Shown here: positions 23,255-31,473 of the stretch, in pieces | Position numbering within the stretch: position 1 is the first letter of the stretch | How the letters are laid out: every line of letters begins with the position of its first letter | Source of the DNA: Pseudolabrys sp. | GTDB lineage: Bacteria > Pseudomonadota > Alphaproteobacteria > Rhizobiales > Xanthobacteraceae | Assembly (NCBI GenBank): GCA_026125925.1 | Contig: JAHCKF010000006.1 | Location: 1-31,496, forward strand | Direction: 5' to 3' | DNA: 31,496 bases | Notes under the pieces: model-generated | Seen by the model: the letters and a program-made list of their open reading frames with translations, nothing else | Told to the model about the DNA's origin: nothing | Database searches by the model: none | Made by a program: the position numbers and the translations under genes

Positions 23255-23821
23255 ATGGGGTTGCGACGAGGGTTCAAGGCCGAAGCCAATTGGTATGCCC
23301 GTGAGGTTCGGCGCGAACTCGGGCTGATGGCGCACGCTCCGATCAACCCGTGGCAACTCGCGGAACATCTTGGCTTCCCGGTACTGCCATTGAGCGAATA
23401 CGCGTCCACAATTCCCGACGCGGTTCGCTATCTGCGGTCGGCCGCCGGGCAGAACGATTTCTCCGCGATCACACTATTCGCTGGTCAGGAGCGTTGGATC
23501 ATCTACAACGACGGTCACGATCCAAAGCGGCAGGCCGCCGATATCTCGCACGAACTTGCGCACGGGCTGTTACTTCATCCGCCGAAGGCGCCATTCGACA
23601 AACACGGGTCTCGTCACTACGACGCCGATCGCGAGGCGGAGGCGAACTGGCTCGGTCCCGCGTTGTTGATATCGGATGAGGCAGCGATACACATCGCGGA
23701 GCGTGGGCTCTCGCTTCAGGTAGCGTCGAACCGCTACGGCGCGAGCCAACCCCTCGTGAGGATGCGGCTGAATGTGAGCGGAGCCTCGCGGCGCGTTGCC
23801 CGGCGCCGTCTAGTCGCCTGA
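23255..23821 (+). CDS. ImmA/IrrE family metallopeptidase
   Basis: A 188-residue zinc peptidase of the ImmA/IrrE (COG2856) family. The active site ISHELAHGLLLH has H99, E100 and H103; a third ligand region is DADREAEANWLGPALL, the family-typical E-x-x-A/N-x-F/L-A/G stretch. It begins with the usual helical segment GFKAEANWYAREVRRELGL and INPWQLAEHLGFPV. These peptidases generally inactivate a neighbouring XRE repressor, which fits the gene five bases upstream. The stop at 23821 is 22 bp from the convergent GIY-YIG gene end. Confidence 0.92.
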   Translation: MGLRRGFKAEANWYAREVRRELGLMAHAPINPWQLAEHLGFPVLPLSEYASTIPDAVRYLRSAAGQNDFSAITLFAGQERWIIYNDGHDPKRQAADISHELAHGLLLHPPKAPFDKHGSRHYDADREAEANWLGPALLISDEAAIHIAERGLSLQVASNRYGASQPLVRMRLNVSGASRRVARRRLVA

Positions 23822-23843
23822 TGATGTCCAAGTGGGTGCGCGA

Positions 23844-25028
23844 CTACACGACCATCCGCTTGAGCGATGCCGAGTGTGGATCATAGGCATAGTCGGTGAT
23901 CGTCCCGTCCCTGATCTTCTCGACTGCCTGGTCGATGACGAACAGCGGGACCAGGAACCATTCGCGGGGGATCACCGGGCGGCCGAAGCGATCCTTGATC
24001 TCGATGTCGAGGCGCGCTGGATCGAAGATGCGGTGGATCAGGTTTTCAAGTTTGATTCGATTGATGTTGGCCAGCTTGTATGTGGCGACGACTTCCACGT
24101 CGGCGAGAAGGTAGGTCGCATCATTCCTGGCTTCAGCAATTCGGGCTCTCACATCACCGCCGGTCACGCCGATTTTGTGCAGCACGTCGCGGCTGGCGGC
24201 GATGGCCGGATCGTCGGACTTGCTGCGCAGCACGTAGATTGTGCCGCTGGCGAGGTCGCCGTCCTCGCTCTCCCCCGAAAACAACGGACCCGCGGTAGGG
24301 TCGGTGATGCGCCGGCCGGCTTCGTCGCGGTGAAGAGCGCGCTGCAACGAGCGCAGTAGCACGTCGCTCTCGGTTCCGTTGTCGTAAATCACGCGTAACC
24401 GGCTGTCGCGCCGGTCGTATTCGGTCATGAATTCCTCGCCGACTTCCGCGACATAGGCGATCTGGCCGCCGACGATGAAGAACTCACCCTGCCTTATCTC
24501 CGCCATCGTTTGGAAACGTCTCGTCTGACGAACACCGGTGTCCAGGTCCTTCTTCACCTGCGCGAACAGCGGCTTGAAGCTCTCGAAGTCCGCGCAGGGG
24601 GTGCGGTTGGCGATTTCCTCGGCGGCACGCTTGTCGGCGGCCGTGCGGACATGGCGAAGCTCGGTGATGTCGGAGTCACCGATCCCCTCCAGCTCGGCCA
24701 GCAGTTCGTCGTCATCTATCGACTCGGCGGGTTCGGCCGCGATCGCAACCGCACCGGCCAACAGTCCCTGCTTGTCGAGCGGTGCGAGAAGCGAACGGCA
24801 TTCCTCGAGCCCGCGCAGCCGGTCGAGGCGCACGGCATACAGCCGCTCGAAAATGTCGTTGTTCTCGCCATGCGCTGGCGCGCGGCCGTAGGTTTCGACG
24901 AAACGCTGAATCTCCTCGAAGCCGGCGATAATGCGCTCCTCGCGTGGGCTGCGTCCGCCCTTCTTCTCCGGCGGAGCGAAGTCGGCAAGGTCCGCCGCCA
25001 GCTCGTCAAGATCGAGGTCATCCGTCAT
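23844..25028 (-). CDS. GIY-YIG nuclease family protein (T5orf172-type domain)
   Basis: A 394-residue protein, last gene of the methyltransferase operon. The N-terminal 250 residues are helical and acidic. The C-terminal domain begins near residue 263 with GTIYVLRSKSDDP and continues HKIGVTGGDVRARI, then AEARNDATYLLADVEVVA and RIKLENLIHRIFDPARLDI, the pattern of T5orf172 / GIY-YIG endonucleases: Y in IYVL, K-I-G in place of Y-I-G, an arginine ten residues later and a catalytic glutamate in KLENLIH. It overlaps the helicase gene by 11 bases, so it is its obligatory neighbour. In this context it is the likely nuclease that cuts unmodified DNA; the cleavage activity itself is inferred. Confidence 0.83.
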   Translation of the reverse strand: MTDDLDLDELAADLADFAPPEKKGGRSPREERIIAGFEEIQRFVETYGRAPAHGENNDIFERLYAVRLDRLRGLEECRSLLAPLDKQGLLAGAVAIAAEPAESIDDDELLAELEGIGDSDITELRHVRTAADKRAAEEIANRTPCADFESFKPLFAQVKKDLDTGVRQTRRFQTMAEIRQGEFFIVGGQIAYVAEVGEEFMTEYDRRDSRLRVIYDNGTESDVLLRSLQRALHRDEAGRRITDPTAGPLFSGESEDGDLASGTIYVLRSKSDDPAIAASRDVLHKIGVTGGDVRARIAEARNDATYLLADVEVVATYKLANINRIKLENLIHRIFDPARLDIEIKDRFGRPVIPREWFLVPLFVIDQAVEKIRDGTITDYAYDPHSASLKRMVV

Positions 25029-27090
25029 ATCGGCCCTCCTTCTTGAAGCGCATGAATGCTACTGCCCCTTCGGCCATGCGTCTTTCCCAAGGGTCCTGCG
25101 CGTCGATGGCGGGCAGCCGGCCGCGCTCCTTCTTGAACCGCGAGGCGCGAACGGCAAGCTCTTTCGCTTCATCGGGCGTCAGACTAGTGCGCTTGGCGGC
25201 GATCGCCGCGGCGACCTGTTTCAAGCTGTCCTCGCTCATGGTCTTGGCGAGAATAGCGTAGGCTTCGCCGAACGGATTGATCCGATCGATCAAGTCGATA
25301 TCGAGTTCGCGCACGTCCATTGCGAATTTGCGCACGCCGTCGATCAGCGCGGTGTTGGCGCTCGGTTGGTCGTCCTCGCCGCGAGGCCCGGCACCGTCGC
25401 CGCCAAGCGCGATCTGCTTGGCTTTTTGCGTGATGTTGAGGGCGGCAATGGCGTGCTGGCGCACGGCCTCCTGATCTTCCTCGTCGAGTTCGGGATATTT
25501 GTCCTTGATGATCTTCCCCATCTTCACTTGGGTCAGTTCCTCGGGGATCAGTTCCTCGTCGAACAGGCCGCGCTCGATGGCCGTCTTGTCCTGCACGAAG
25601 GCGGCGATGACCTCATTCAGATCCTCGGTGCAGATGCGTTCGGCCTCCTTGCTCTTGGGTTCGGCGAGGCCCTTAATCTCGATGTGGAACTGGCCGGTGT
25701 CTTCGTTGAAGCCGACATTGGGCTTCTCGGCGCTGTAGCCGCCTTCGCCATAGTCGAAGCCTTCGACCGGGCCGCTCTGCGGATTCTTCGGCGTGAAGTT
25801 GAAGCGTGGCGCGAGCACCTGCTCCATCAGCAGGCTGGCGGCGATGGCTTTCAGCGTATCGTTGACGGCCTCGGTGACGGCATCCTCGGCGGCATCAGGC
25901 TCAGCGATCAAATTGGTGAAGCGCGCGCGGGTCTTGCCCGGCGCGTCGCGGGTGGCGCGGCCGATGATCTGCACGATCTCGGTGAGGCTCGACCGATAGC
26001 CGACGGTCAGCGCATGTTCGCACCAAATCCAGTCGAAGCCCTCCTTCGCCATGCCGAGTGCGATGATGATGTCGACATGGTCGCGGTTGTTCTTCTGCGC
26101 CGGGTCCTTCAGCGCGGCGGACACCTTGTCGCGCTTGCCGGCGTCGTCATCGACCAGGTCGGCGATGCGGAGCGTCCGGCCGTCGGGCGTCTTGACCAGC
26201 TGAAAGCCGGTGGCGGGGTCGGTCCCCTGCCAGTCGCCCAGGGCCTCGATGATGTGCTCCACCTCCTTGATCTTGTCCTTCGTGCTTTCGCGCGAATTGA
26301 CGCTCGGGATGTGGATGATGGTCTTCTCGGCCGGGTCGAGGACGGCGAGAATGTCGTCGGCATAGGAGCCGGAATAGAAGAAGTAGCCGATATCGAGCTG
26401 CTTCAGGAACTCGTAACCGTTGAGCTGCTCGTAGTAGGTGTAGGTGACGGTGTCGAACTTGGCTTCGTCCTGCGGGGCCAGCACGGGCATGGCGTCGCCC
26501 CGGAAGTATGAGCCGGTCATGGCGACGACATGCACCTTGTCGCGGGCGATGAACGCGCCAAGGTGCTGGCCGAGCTTGCTGTCGGGATCGGCGGAAACAT
26601 GGTGGAACTCGTCCACTGCGATCAGCCTTCCGTCGAACTTCTCGACACCGAACTTGTCCACGGCGAAGCGGAAGGTCGCATGGGTGCAGACCAGCACCTT
26701 GTCATCGCTGTCAAGGAATGCGCCGAGCGAGTTGACCTTGCCGCCATTGTCCGCGCCGGGCGCGTTGCAGAGGTTCCACTTCGGCTCGACATGCCAGTCG
26801 GCCGAAAAGCCGTATTTGGTCAGCGGCTCGTCGTTAAAGCTCGCGCCGATGGATTTTTCGGGAACGACGATGATGGCCTGCTTCAATCCCTGATTGGCGA
26901 GCTTGTCGAGGGCGATGAACATCAAGGCGCGGCTCTTGCCGGAGGCCGGCGGCGACTTGATGAGAAGATACTGCTCGCCGCGCCGCTCGAAGGCGCGCTC
27001 CTGCATCGGACGCATACCGAGCGCATTGGCCTTGGTCGATGAGCCGTTGCGGGCATAGGAAACGGAGACGGAGGGGACGGTGCTGACCAT
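25018..27090 (-). CDS. DEAD/DEAH-type superfamily 2 helicase
   Basis: A 690-residue ATPase. Walker A SPPASGKSR lies near residues 45-53 and Walker B VDEFHH near 157-162; the MTGSYFRGD stretch corresponds to motif III. The second RecA domain has IIALGMAKEGFDW and motif VI QIIGRATRDAPGKTRARF near 370-388. The C-terminal 280 residues are helical and charged, without a motif I recognise. The gene starts one base after the stop of the 27092 gene and overlaps the nuclease gene by 11 bases. In restriction systems such helicases translocate or unwind DNA between recognition and cleavage; here it probably works with the methyltransferase and the GIY-YIG protein. Confidence 0.9.
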   Translation of the reverse strand: MVSTVPSVSVSYARNGSSTKANALGMRPMQERAFERRGEQYLLIKSPPASGKSRALMFIALDKLANQGLKQAIIVVPEKSIGASFNDEPLTKYGFSADWHVEPKWNLCNAPGADNGGKVNSLGAFLDSDDKVLVCTHATFRFAVDKFGVEKFDGRLIAVDEFHHVSADPDSKLGQHLGAFIARDKVHVVAMTGSYFRGDAMPVLAPQDEAKFDTVTYTYYEQLNGYEFLKQLDIGYFFYSGSYADDILAVLDPAEKTIIHIPSVNSRESTKDKIKEVEHIIEALGDWQGTDPATGFQLVKTPDGRTLRIADLVDDDAGKRDKVSAALKDPAQKNNRDHVDIIIALGMAKEGFDWIWCEHALTVGYRSSLTEIVQIIGRATRDAPGKTRARFTNLIAEPDAAEDAVTEAVNDTLKAIAASLLMEQVLAPRFNFTPKNPQSGPVEGFDYGEGGYSAEKPNVGFNEDTGQFHIEIKGLAEPKSKEAERICTEDLNEVIAAFVQDKTAIERGLFDEELIPEELTQVKMGKIIKDKYPELDEEDQEAVRQHAIAALNITQKAKQIALGGDGAGPRGEDDQPSANTALIDGVRKFAMDVRELDIDLIDRINPFGEAYAILAKTMSEDSLKQVAAAIAAKRTSLTPDEAKELAVRASRFKKERGRLPAIDAQDPWERRMAEGAVAFMRFKKEGRYDG

Positions 27091-27091
27091 A

Positions 27092-27952
27092 TCAAGCCGC
27101 CTTTCGTTGACTGAATCGGCGAAGGAAAAGGCGGGCGGTTATCAGTGTTATCTGAAGCCTGAAAGTCGCATCTTCTTCTTCGGATAGACCTGGATGCCCA
27201 CCGTGCGGGTGCATCCGGCTCATTAGCCCCTGAACGTACTGGGGCTTCTGGTTGTTGGCGTTCCACTCGTTGTAATCCGCGAGCAAGAACGGCGGCTGCA
27301 CGCGAGCGCCAAGGAAATCGCGCTTTGCCCTGCTGTCATCGCTGCCGACATAGCCGAGAGCGACGGCGATCTCGTTTAGATAGCTCTCATAGAAATTGCG
27401 AAGCTCGCCGTTCGCGGACGACCATTCGCCCCTCTGAAATGCCGACACCGCTTGTTTCAGATGCCCCTTGGCAACGGTGAATCCGCTGTCATCCAGAAGG
27501 GCGATGACTTCGCTCTCTGCCTCCCGAAAATCCAATCCAGGAATGTCTTCCGGCAGCATCCGGACAAGCGTCAGAATCTTCTTGGTCGCTTCGCCATCCC
27601 AAGAAAACCTAGAGGCAACACTGACCTCCGTTTCGACAACCTCGAAGCCATCGAACCGAAGGCCCGCGACCAGCTTCTTCCACGATACTGAATCTCGGCC
27701 CGCCTCGGGAGCGGTGATTGCGGTTTCGATCAACGCCCGATCAAGCGAGACACGGCCATTCTCGGTCATCACGGTAAGCTCTTCGTCGCAGGCGAGTTTC
27801 GCCCAGCTCGCAACGCGCGCGGGCTTGCTGGATGCGCTGCATCGTCCATCAATGCCCCATTGAACCTCCAAGACTTCCATATCGCTGTGCGAATTGAAGT
27901 CGGCGACCACCTCGGCCGCGGCAACGATTGTCATGCGATTGAACTCGCTCAT
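27092..27952 (-). CDS. Protein with C-terminal HEPN/Abi-like motif inside the methyltransferase operon
   Basis: A 286-residue soluble protein. The C-terminal domain (about 165-280) is helical, with AFQRGEWSSANGELRNFYES and LMSRMHPHGGHPGLSEEED, in which R246 and H253 fit the HEPN R-x4-6-H motif, and the ending RLQITLITARLFLRRF common to Abi-type HEPN proteins. The N-terminal half (strand-rich, with VSLDRALIETAI and ILTLVRMLPEDIPGLDF) is unfamiliar. The start overlaps the methyltransferase stop by four bases (ATGA). HEPN domains are often RNases that kill or stall the infected cell, so this could be the abortive arm of the system, or an inert structural subunit. The family call is moderate. Confidence 0.65.
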   Translation of the reverse strand: MSEFNRMTIVAAAEVVADFNSHSDMEVLEVQWGIDGRCSASSKPARVASWAKLACDEELTVMTENGRVSLDRALIETAITAPEAGRDSVSWKKLVAGLRFDGFEVVETEVSVASRFSWDGEATKKILTLVRMLPEDIPGLDFREAESEVIALLDDSGFTVAKGHLKQAVSAFQRGEWSSANGELRNFYESYLNEIAVALGYVGSDDSRAKRDFLGARVQPPFLLADYNEWNANNQKPQYVQGLMSRMHPHGGHPGLSEEEDATFRLQITLITARLFLRRFSQRKAA

Positions 27953-30726
27953 GCCGCCCCCGCCCTGCGTTTCTTTGCCGGCACCGGCGACACAATCATT
28001 TTGGTGTAAAGATCGAACAGCTTTTCCAGCCGCTCCGTGTCGTTGCGGAAGCGGCGGCCGACATAGATGCGCTCGAGCACCTCATCGTTGTGCTCGTGCG
28101 CCGCGCGCAGATCGGCCGGCATGTTCTCCGGGTCGTAGAGATCGGCGATGGTCGCCGGGAAATGCGCCTCGCGCGCCAGCAAAATGTCTTCGGCGCAGCG
28201 GGTCAGGTCGGCCTTGTTCTTCTCGGTGAGCGTCGGGACCGGGAAGGTGTTCCAGCCGAGTGTGTTGGAATAGCGATAGTCAGTCTTCAGTTTGCCGCAG
28301 ACGGTGCCGATCCAGACAAGATGCAAGCGCGATGCGATCAGTGCCATTGTCCAGAGCGGCGCGTCATAGAGTGCAAATGCTAGGTTGGACACGATTGTGC
28401 CCTTGGGAAGTATCCCGCATGGAAGGAATGGACGCCGCTCTGACGACGCGCTCGGAACAACTACCGTCGAAGCGCATTCTCGATGAGGGCGGTAGGCAAA
28501 CTGGAATGGATACCGAGCAAGCTCGACAGTTTCTGCACGATCACTTTCCGCCCTGAATTTCGCTACGCTGGCGACCTTGGAGGCGATGGTGCCATTCGTC
28601 TTGGCGGTGGTTTCGTCCTCGGGATTGATCCAAAGGCACCATCGCTCGATGCCATTGATGAACTCTCTCGACCCAACATATCGGCGAACAAACTGTTCAA
28701 ACTCATCGCCCTCTTTTCGTATCGCTTCCCTCTCCGAAGGTAGGACGGTGAAGTGGCCACCGTCGATAGGCTGGTTGCCGAACGTCATGGTCGACAACGC
28801 CGATATGGGTTTTGACGACTTTTCTACCTCGATGTTCCTGCCGGGAACCAGGTAGGCATTGATATTCTCCGCCTCACGCGCGGTTACCTCTCCTGTTTGC
28901 GTGAGCGAATAGAGAGTCCTGACTCGTCCGGCCCGACGGGAAATGCCGACGATAGCAACTGTGACGCCGGCATTGTGGCTAGCAAGATTGGCCCATTTGA
29001 ATGAAGTATGGGCGAAAGCGATTTCGTGTCCGGTCTTGAAGATGAGTGGCCAAAGGATAGGAACCTGCTTTCCTTGGCAGATGGAGTTTGTGGCCACAAA
29101 GGCGGCGACAGAAGCGGTCTGTGTGCCGTAGTCGGCCGCCTTCATGAACCAGCCCGCCACGTAGTCGAGCGACTTCCAGCTTTTCACTCGCCGGTCGAAG
29201 ATCGTCTTGAGATCGGACTTGTGATCGTCAGATTGTCCTTGGCTTCCGAGATATGGCGGATTCCCGCAGATATAGGTTTCCCCACCCTGATTCTCGAAGT
29301 CGATCTGCGCCTGATCCAGTGGCGTGTGAAACAAGTCCTCTGCCTGCAACTTCACACCCGTTCCGGTCGGCGGGCAGATGCTCAGCCAGTCGAGCCGCAG
29401 GGCATTGCCGCAGGTGATCCAGTTCTGCGCGTCGAGCGGCAGGAAGTCCTGCAAGGCTTCCTGCTGCCCACGATAGAGCACGTCGCACTGAAACTCCGCG
29501 ATGATGAGCGCCAACCGCGCAACCTCGGCCGGAAAGTCGCGCAACTCGATGCCTCGGAAGTTCGTGAGCGGGATTTCGGTACGGCGGTCGGCCTCGCCGC
29601 GCCGCCTGTTGATCTCGGCCTCGATCTCCCGCATCGCCTTGTAGGCGATGACAAGGAAATTGCCTGAGCCGCAGGCAGGGTCGAAGACCCTGATCTTCGC
29701 CATGCGGTTGCGCAGGTTCAAGAGCTTGCGGGAATTGTCGCCCGCTTCTTCCAGCTGCGCCCGCAAATCGTCGAGAAACAACGGGTTCAACACTTTCAGG
29801 ATGTTCGGCACGGACGTGTAGTGCATGCCGAGCGCGCCGCGCTCCTCGTCCTCGGCGACGGCCTGGATCATCGACCCGAAAATGTCCGGGTTGATCTTCG
29901 TCCAGTCGAGGCTGCCGATGTGCATGAGGTAGGAGCGCGCGATCTTGGAAAAATGCGGCGCGTCCACGCTGCCGGAAAACAATTCGCCGTTCACATAAGG
30001 AAAGGCGTCGGCCCATCGCGGAACGCCAGCGCTCGCGCGGTCCTCGCGCTTGGTATTCATGGCGCGGAACAACTCGCCGATCACTTCATGGGTGTTGGAC
30101 GAATCCTTGGCGCTCATGCGCTCGACGGTCTGCGTGAACAGGCCGATGCCGTGGAAAATGTCGGTGCGCTCGGCGAAGAAGCAGAAGATCAGCCGCGCCA
30201 TGAAATGATTCATGTCGTGGCGGCGCGCGGCGGTGCCCCAATCGGGGTTATCTTTCAGAAGCTCGACATAGAGCCGGTTCATGCGGCTCGTGGCGCGGAT
30301 ATCAAAGGAGCTTTCGCGGACCTGCTTGACGGTGGTGATGCCGGCGAGCGGCAGGAAGAATCCGAAATGATCGGGGAAGTCGGCATAGGAACAGGCGACA
30401 GTTTCGCCGGTATCCAGGTCTTCAGCCTCGAAGTCCGCGCCGTCGGTGGCGAGGATGAAGCGCGCCTTCGCCTTCGCCGTGGCGGGGCTGGCTTTCAGCG
30501 CGGCCAAGGTCTTCGTCACCGTGCCCGGCGCGGCGACGGCGATATGGATGTGATTGCGTTGCAGGACGCCGCCCAGATCGGAGCTGTTCGACGCTCCGGC
30601 CCGCAGCTTCTTGATCGTGGTTTCCTTGTTGCCGAAGGCTCGCAGAAAGGCGAACGGGAACTCGGCGGCGTCAAACGGTTGCTCGGCGAGCGCCGATATC
30701 GCTTCCTCAATCTCCACTGCGTTCAT
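27949..30726 (-). CDS. MmeI/YeeA-type class I adenine-N6 DNA methyltransferase
   Basis: A 925-residue modification enzyme. The N-terminal 170 residues hold a strand-rich domain (KARFILATDGADFEAED). A helical spacer includes HDMNHFMARLIFCFFAERTDIF and GALGMHYTSVPNILKVLNPLFL. The catalytic domain has the AdoMet motif VFDPACGSGNFLVIAY near 345-360 and the catalytic NPPY in YICGNPPYLGSQGQ near 487-491. The region from about 600 (TMTFGNQPIDGG onward) is the target-recognition part, ending YSNTLGWNTFPVPTL and LAREAHFPATIADLYDPENMP. I do not see a convincing PD-(D/E)XK nuclease of the MmeI type at the N-terminus, so cleavage is probably left to the GIY-YIG protein. It overlaps the genes on both sides by four bases. 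Confidence 0.9.
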   Translation of the reverse strand: MNAVEIEEAISALAEQPFDAAEFPFAFLRAFGNKETTIKKLRAGASNSSDLGGVLQRNHIHIAVAAPGTVTKTLAALKASPATAKAKARFILATDGADFEAEDLDTGETVACSYADFPDHFGFFLPLAGITTVKQVRESSFDIRATSRMNRLYVELLKDNPDWGTAARRHDMNHFMARLIFCFFAERTDIFHGIGLFTQTVERMSAKDSSNTHEVIGELFRAMNTKREDRASAGVPRWADAFPYVNGELFSGSVDAPHFSKIARSYLMHIGSLDWTKINPDIFGSMIQAVAEDEERGALGMHYTSVPNILKVLNPLFLDDLRAQLEEAGDNSRKLLNLRNRMAKIRVFDPACGSGNFLVIAYKAMREIEAEINRRRGEADRRTEIPLTNFRGIELRDFPAEVARLALIIAEFQCDVLYRGQQEALQDFLPLDAQNWITCGNALRLDWLSICPPTGTGVKLQAEDLFHTPLDQAQIDFENQGGETYICGNPPYLGSQGQSDDHKSDLKTIFDRRVKSWKSLDYVAGWFMKAADYGTQTASVAAFVATNSICQGKQVPILWPLIFKTGHEIAFAHTSFKWANLASHNAGVTVAIVGISRRAGRVRTLYSLTQTGEVTAREAENINAYLVPGRNIEVEKSSKPISALSTMTFGNQPIDGGHFTVLPSEREAIRKEGDEFEQFVRRYVGSREFINGIERWCLWINPEDETTAKTNGTIASKVASVAKFRAESDRAETVELARYPFQFAYRPHRECASTVVVPSASSERRPFLPCGILPKGTIVSNLAFALYDAPLWTMALIASRLHLVWIGTVCGKLKTDYRYSNTLGWNTFPVPTLTEKNKADLTRCAEDILLAREAHFPATIADLYDPENMPADLRAAHEHNDEVLERIYVGRRFRNDTERLEKLFDLYTKMIVSPVPAKKRRAGAA

Positions 30727-30917
30727 GCGTTCCTCTGCGCACGCGGTCGCGGAGTCCCGACGACCTCGTCGGCGGCCCTATCTTGAGCGCGCAGCCAGGT
30801 AGCGACGCGGCTTGCCGCGGCTGCCTCTGCCTCAGCGGCTATCCCCTGCTGCTCCAGGAAACTGTCTAACGTCGTCCCGATGTACCCCTTCTCGGCGTCG
30901 GCCAATGGCTTGGTCAT
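30723..30917 (-). CDS. Small antitoxin-like protein
   Basis: A 64-residue protein with KGYIGTTLDSFLEQQGI and AAASRVATWLRAQ, a pattern resembling short antitoxin or Fis-like regulators in which G-S-S/T-x-D-x-F-L-x-E-E-G precedes a helix ending in the R-V-I/A-x-W type. The ATG at 30917 overlaps the stop of the small gene before it, and its own stop overlaps the methyltransferase start (30723-30726), so all are translationally coupled. It may regulate the defence operon; this is inferred from position and size. Confidence 0.65.
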   Translation of the reverse strand: MTKPLADAEKGYIGTTLDSFLEQQGIAAEAEAAAASRVATWLRAQDRAADEVVGTPRPRAQRNA

Positions 30918-31084
30918 GGTGTCCCTGCCTCGCCATCGTCGACGGCACCGTCATTGCTGCCAGCCTTGGTCCGTGCTGCTGCGCGGACGAATTCCGCCTC
31001 CAAGGCGTCGTAGGCCGCTACGTATTCGGGGTCCTTGCGCCATTCGGCGAAGGCCTCAGTGACAGGGATGAGCTGACGATTCAC
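30914..31084 (-). CDS. Small protein resembling the N-terminus of an XRE antitoxin
   Basis: A 56-residue protein beginning at GTG 31084, with a very good GGAGG ribosome site five bases before it. Its first half, PVTEAFAEWRKDPEYVAAYD then ALEAEFVRAAARTKAG, matches the helix that precedes the helix-turn-helix in HigA-type antitoxins; no helix-turn-helix follows. It overlaps the next gene by four bases. Either a truncated antitoxin or a small partner protein of the following gene. Confidence 0.65.
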   Translation of the reverse strand: MNRQLIPVTEAFAEWRKDPEYVAAYDALEAEFVRAAARTKAGSNDGAVDDGEAGTP

Positions 31085-31099
31085 GGTTCCTCCACTCCC

Positions 31100-31473
31100 T
31101 TAGCCTGGCTGCATGGAGCGCAGCGGCATGGCGAGCACGATGTCGGTGTAGCCGACGCGCGGTGCCAACTGTCGACCGCGGCCCTTCTCGAACCGCACCA
31201 AGCCGTAACGCTCCATCGTCCGCAGGGTCCGGGACAGGTTAGAGGCGCACGGCCGGTCTTCTCGGCCAGTTCGTTCATCGACGCCGGCTCGGTCTCAGCG
31301 ATCAGCGCCAGGAGTGCCCGATTCTCGTCGGACAGCACCTTGGCGAAGCTCTCGACCGACGTGAACCATGCCTTCGGATCATCGGCCGCCGGCTTGAACG
31401 CGCCGCGGGCGATCGCCATGGTCCTGGCCTTGTACTGGTCGTAGGTGGCAATCCCAACCCGCAGTGTCGTCAT
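31100..31473 (-). pseudogene. Winged-helix (HVO_A0114/MarR-like) regulator with a frameshift
   Basis: The N-terminal 75 residues read as a transcriptional regulator (RTMAIARGAFKP, PKAWFTSVESFAKVLSDENR, ALLALIAETEPASMNELAEK). After TGRA the frame loses sense. In the next frame the expected remainder appears: SNLSRTLRTMERYGLVRFEK, then GRGRQLAPRVGYTDIVLAMPL and a stop at 31100. One base appears to be missing near 31244-31245; restoring it gives a 124-residue protein of normal length. The broken frame runs on to 31081 and overlaps the next gene. It is the first gene of the defence operon and probably its repressor. A true mutation and a sequencing error cannot be told apart here. Confidence 0.72.

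Noticed and set aside
25018..27090. Large plus-strand frame of 526 codons opposite the helicase gene
   Set aside because: Antisense shadow; the minus-strand frame has all helicase motifs and operon overlaps.
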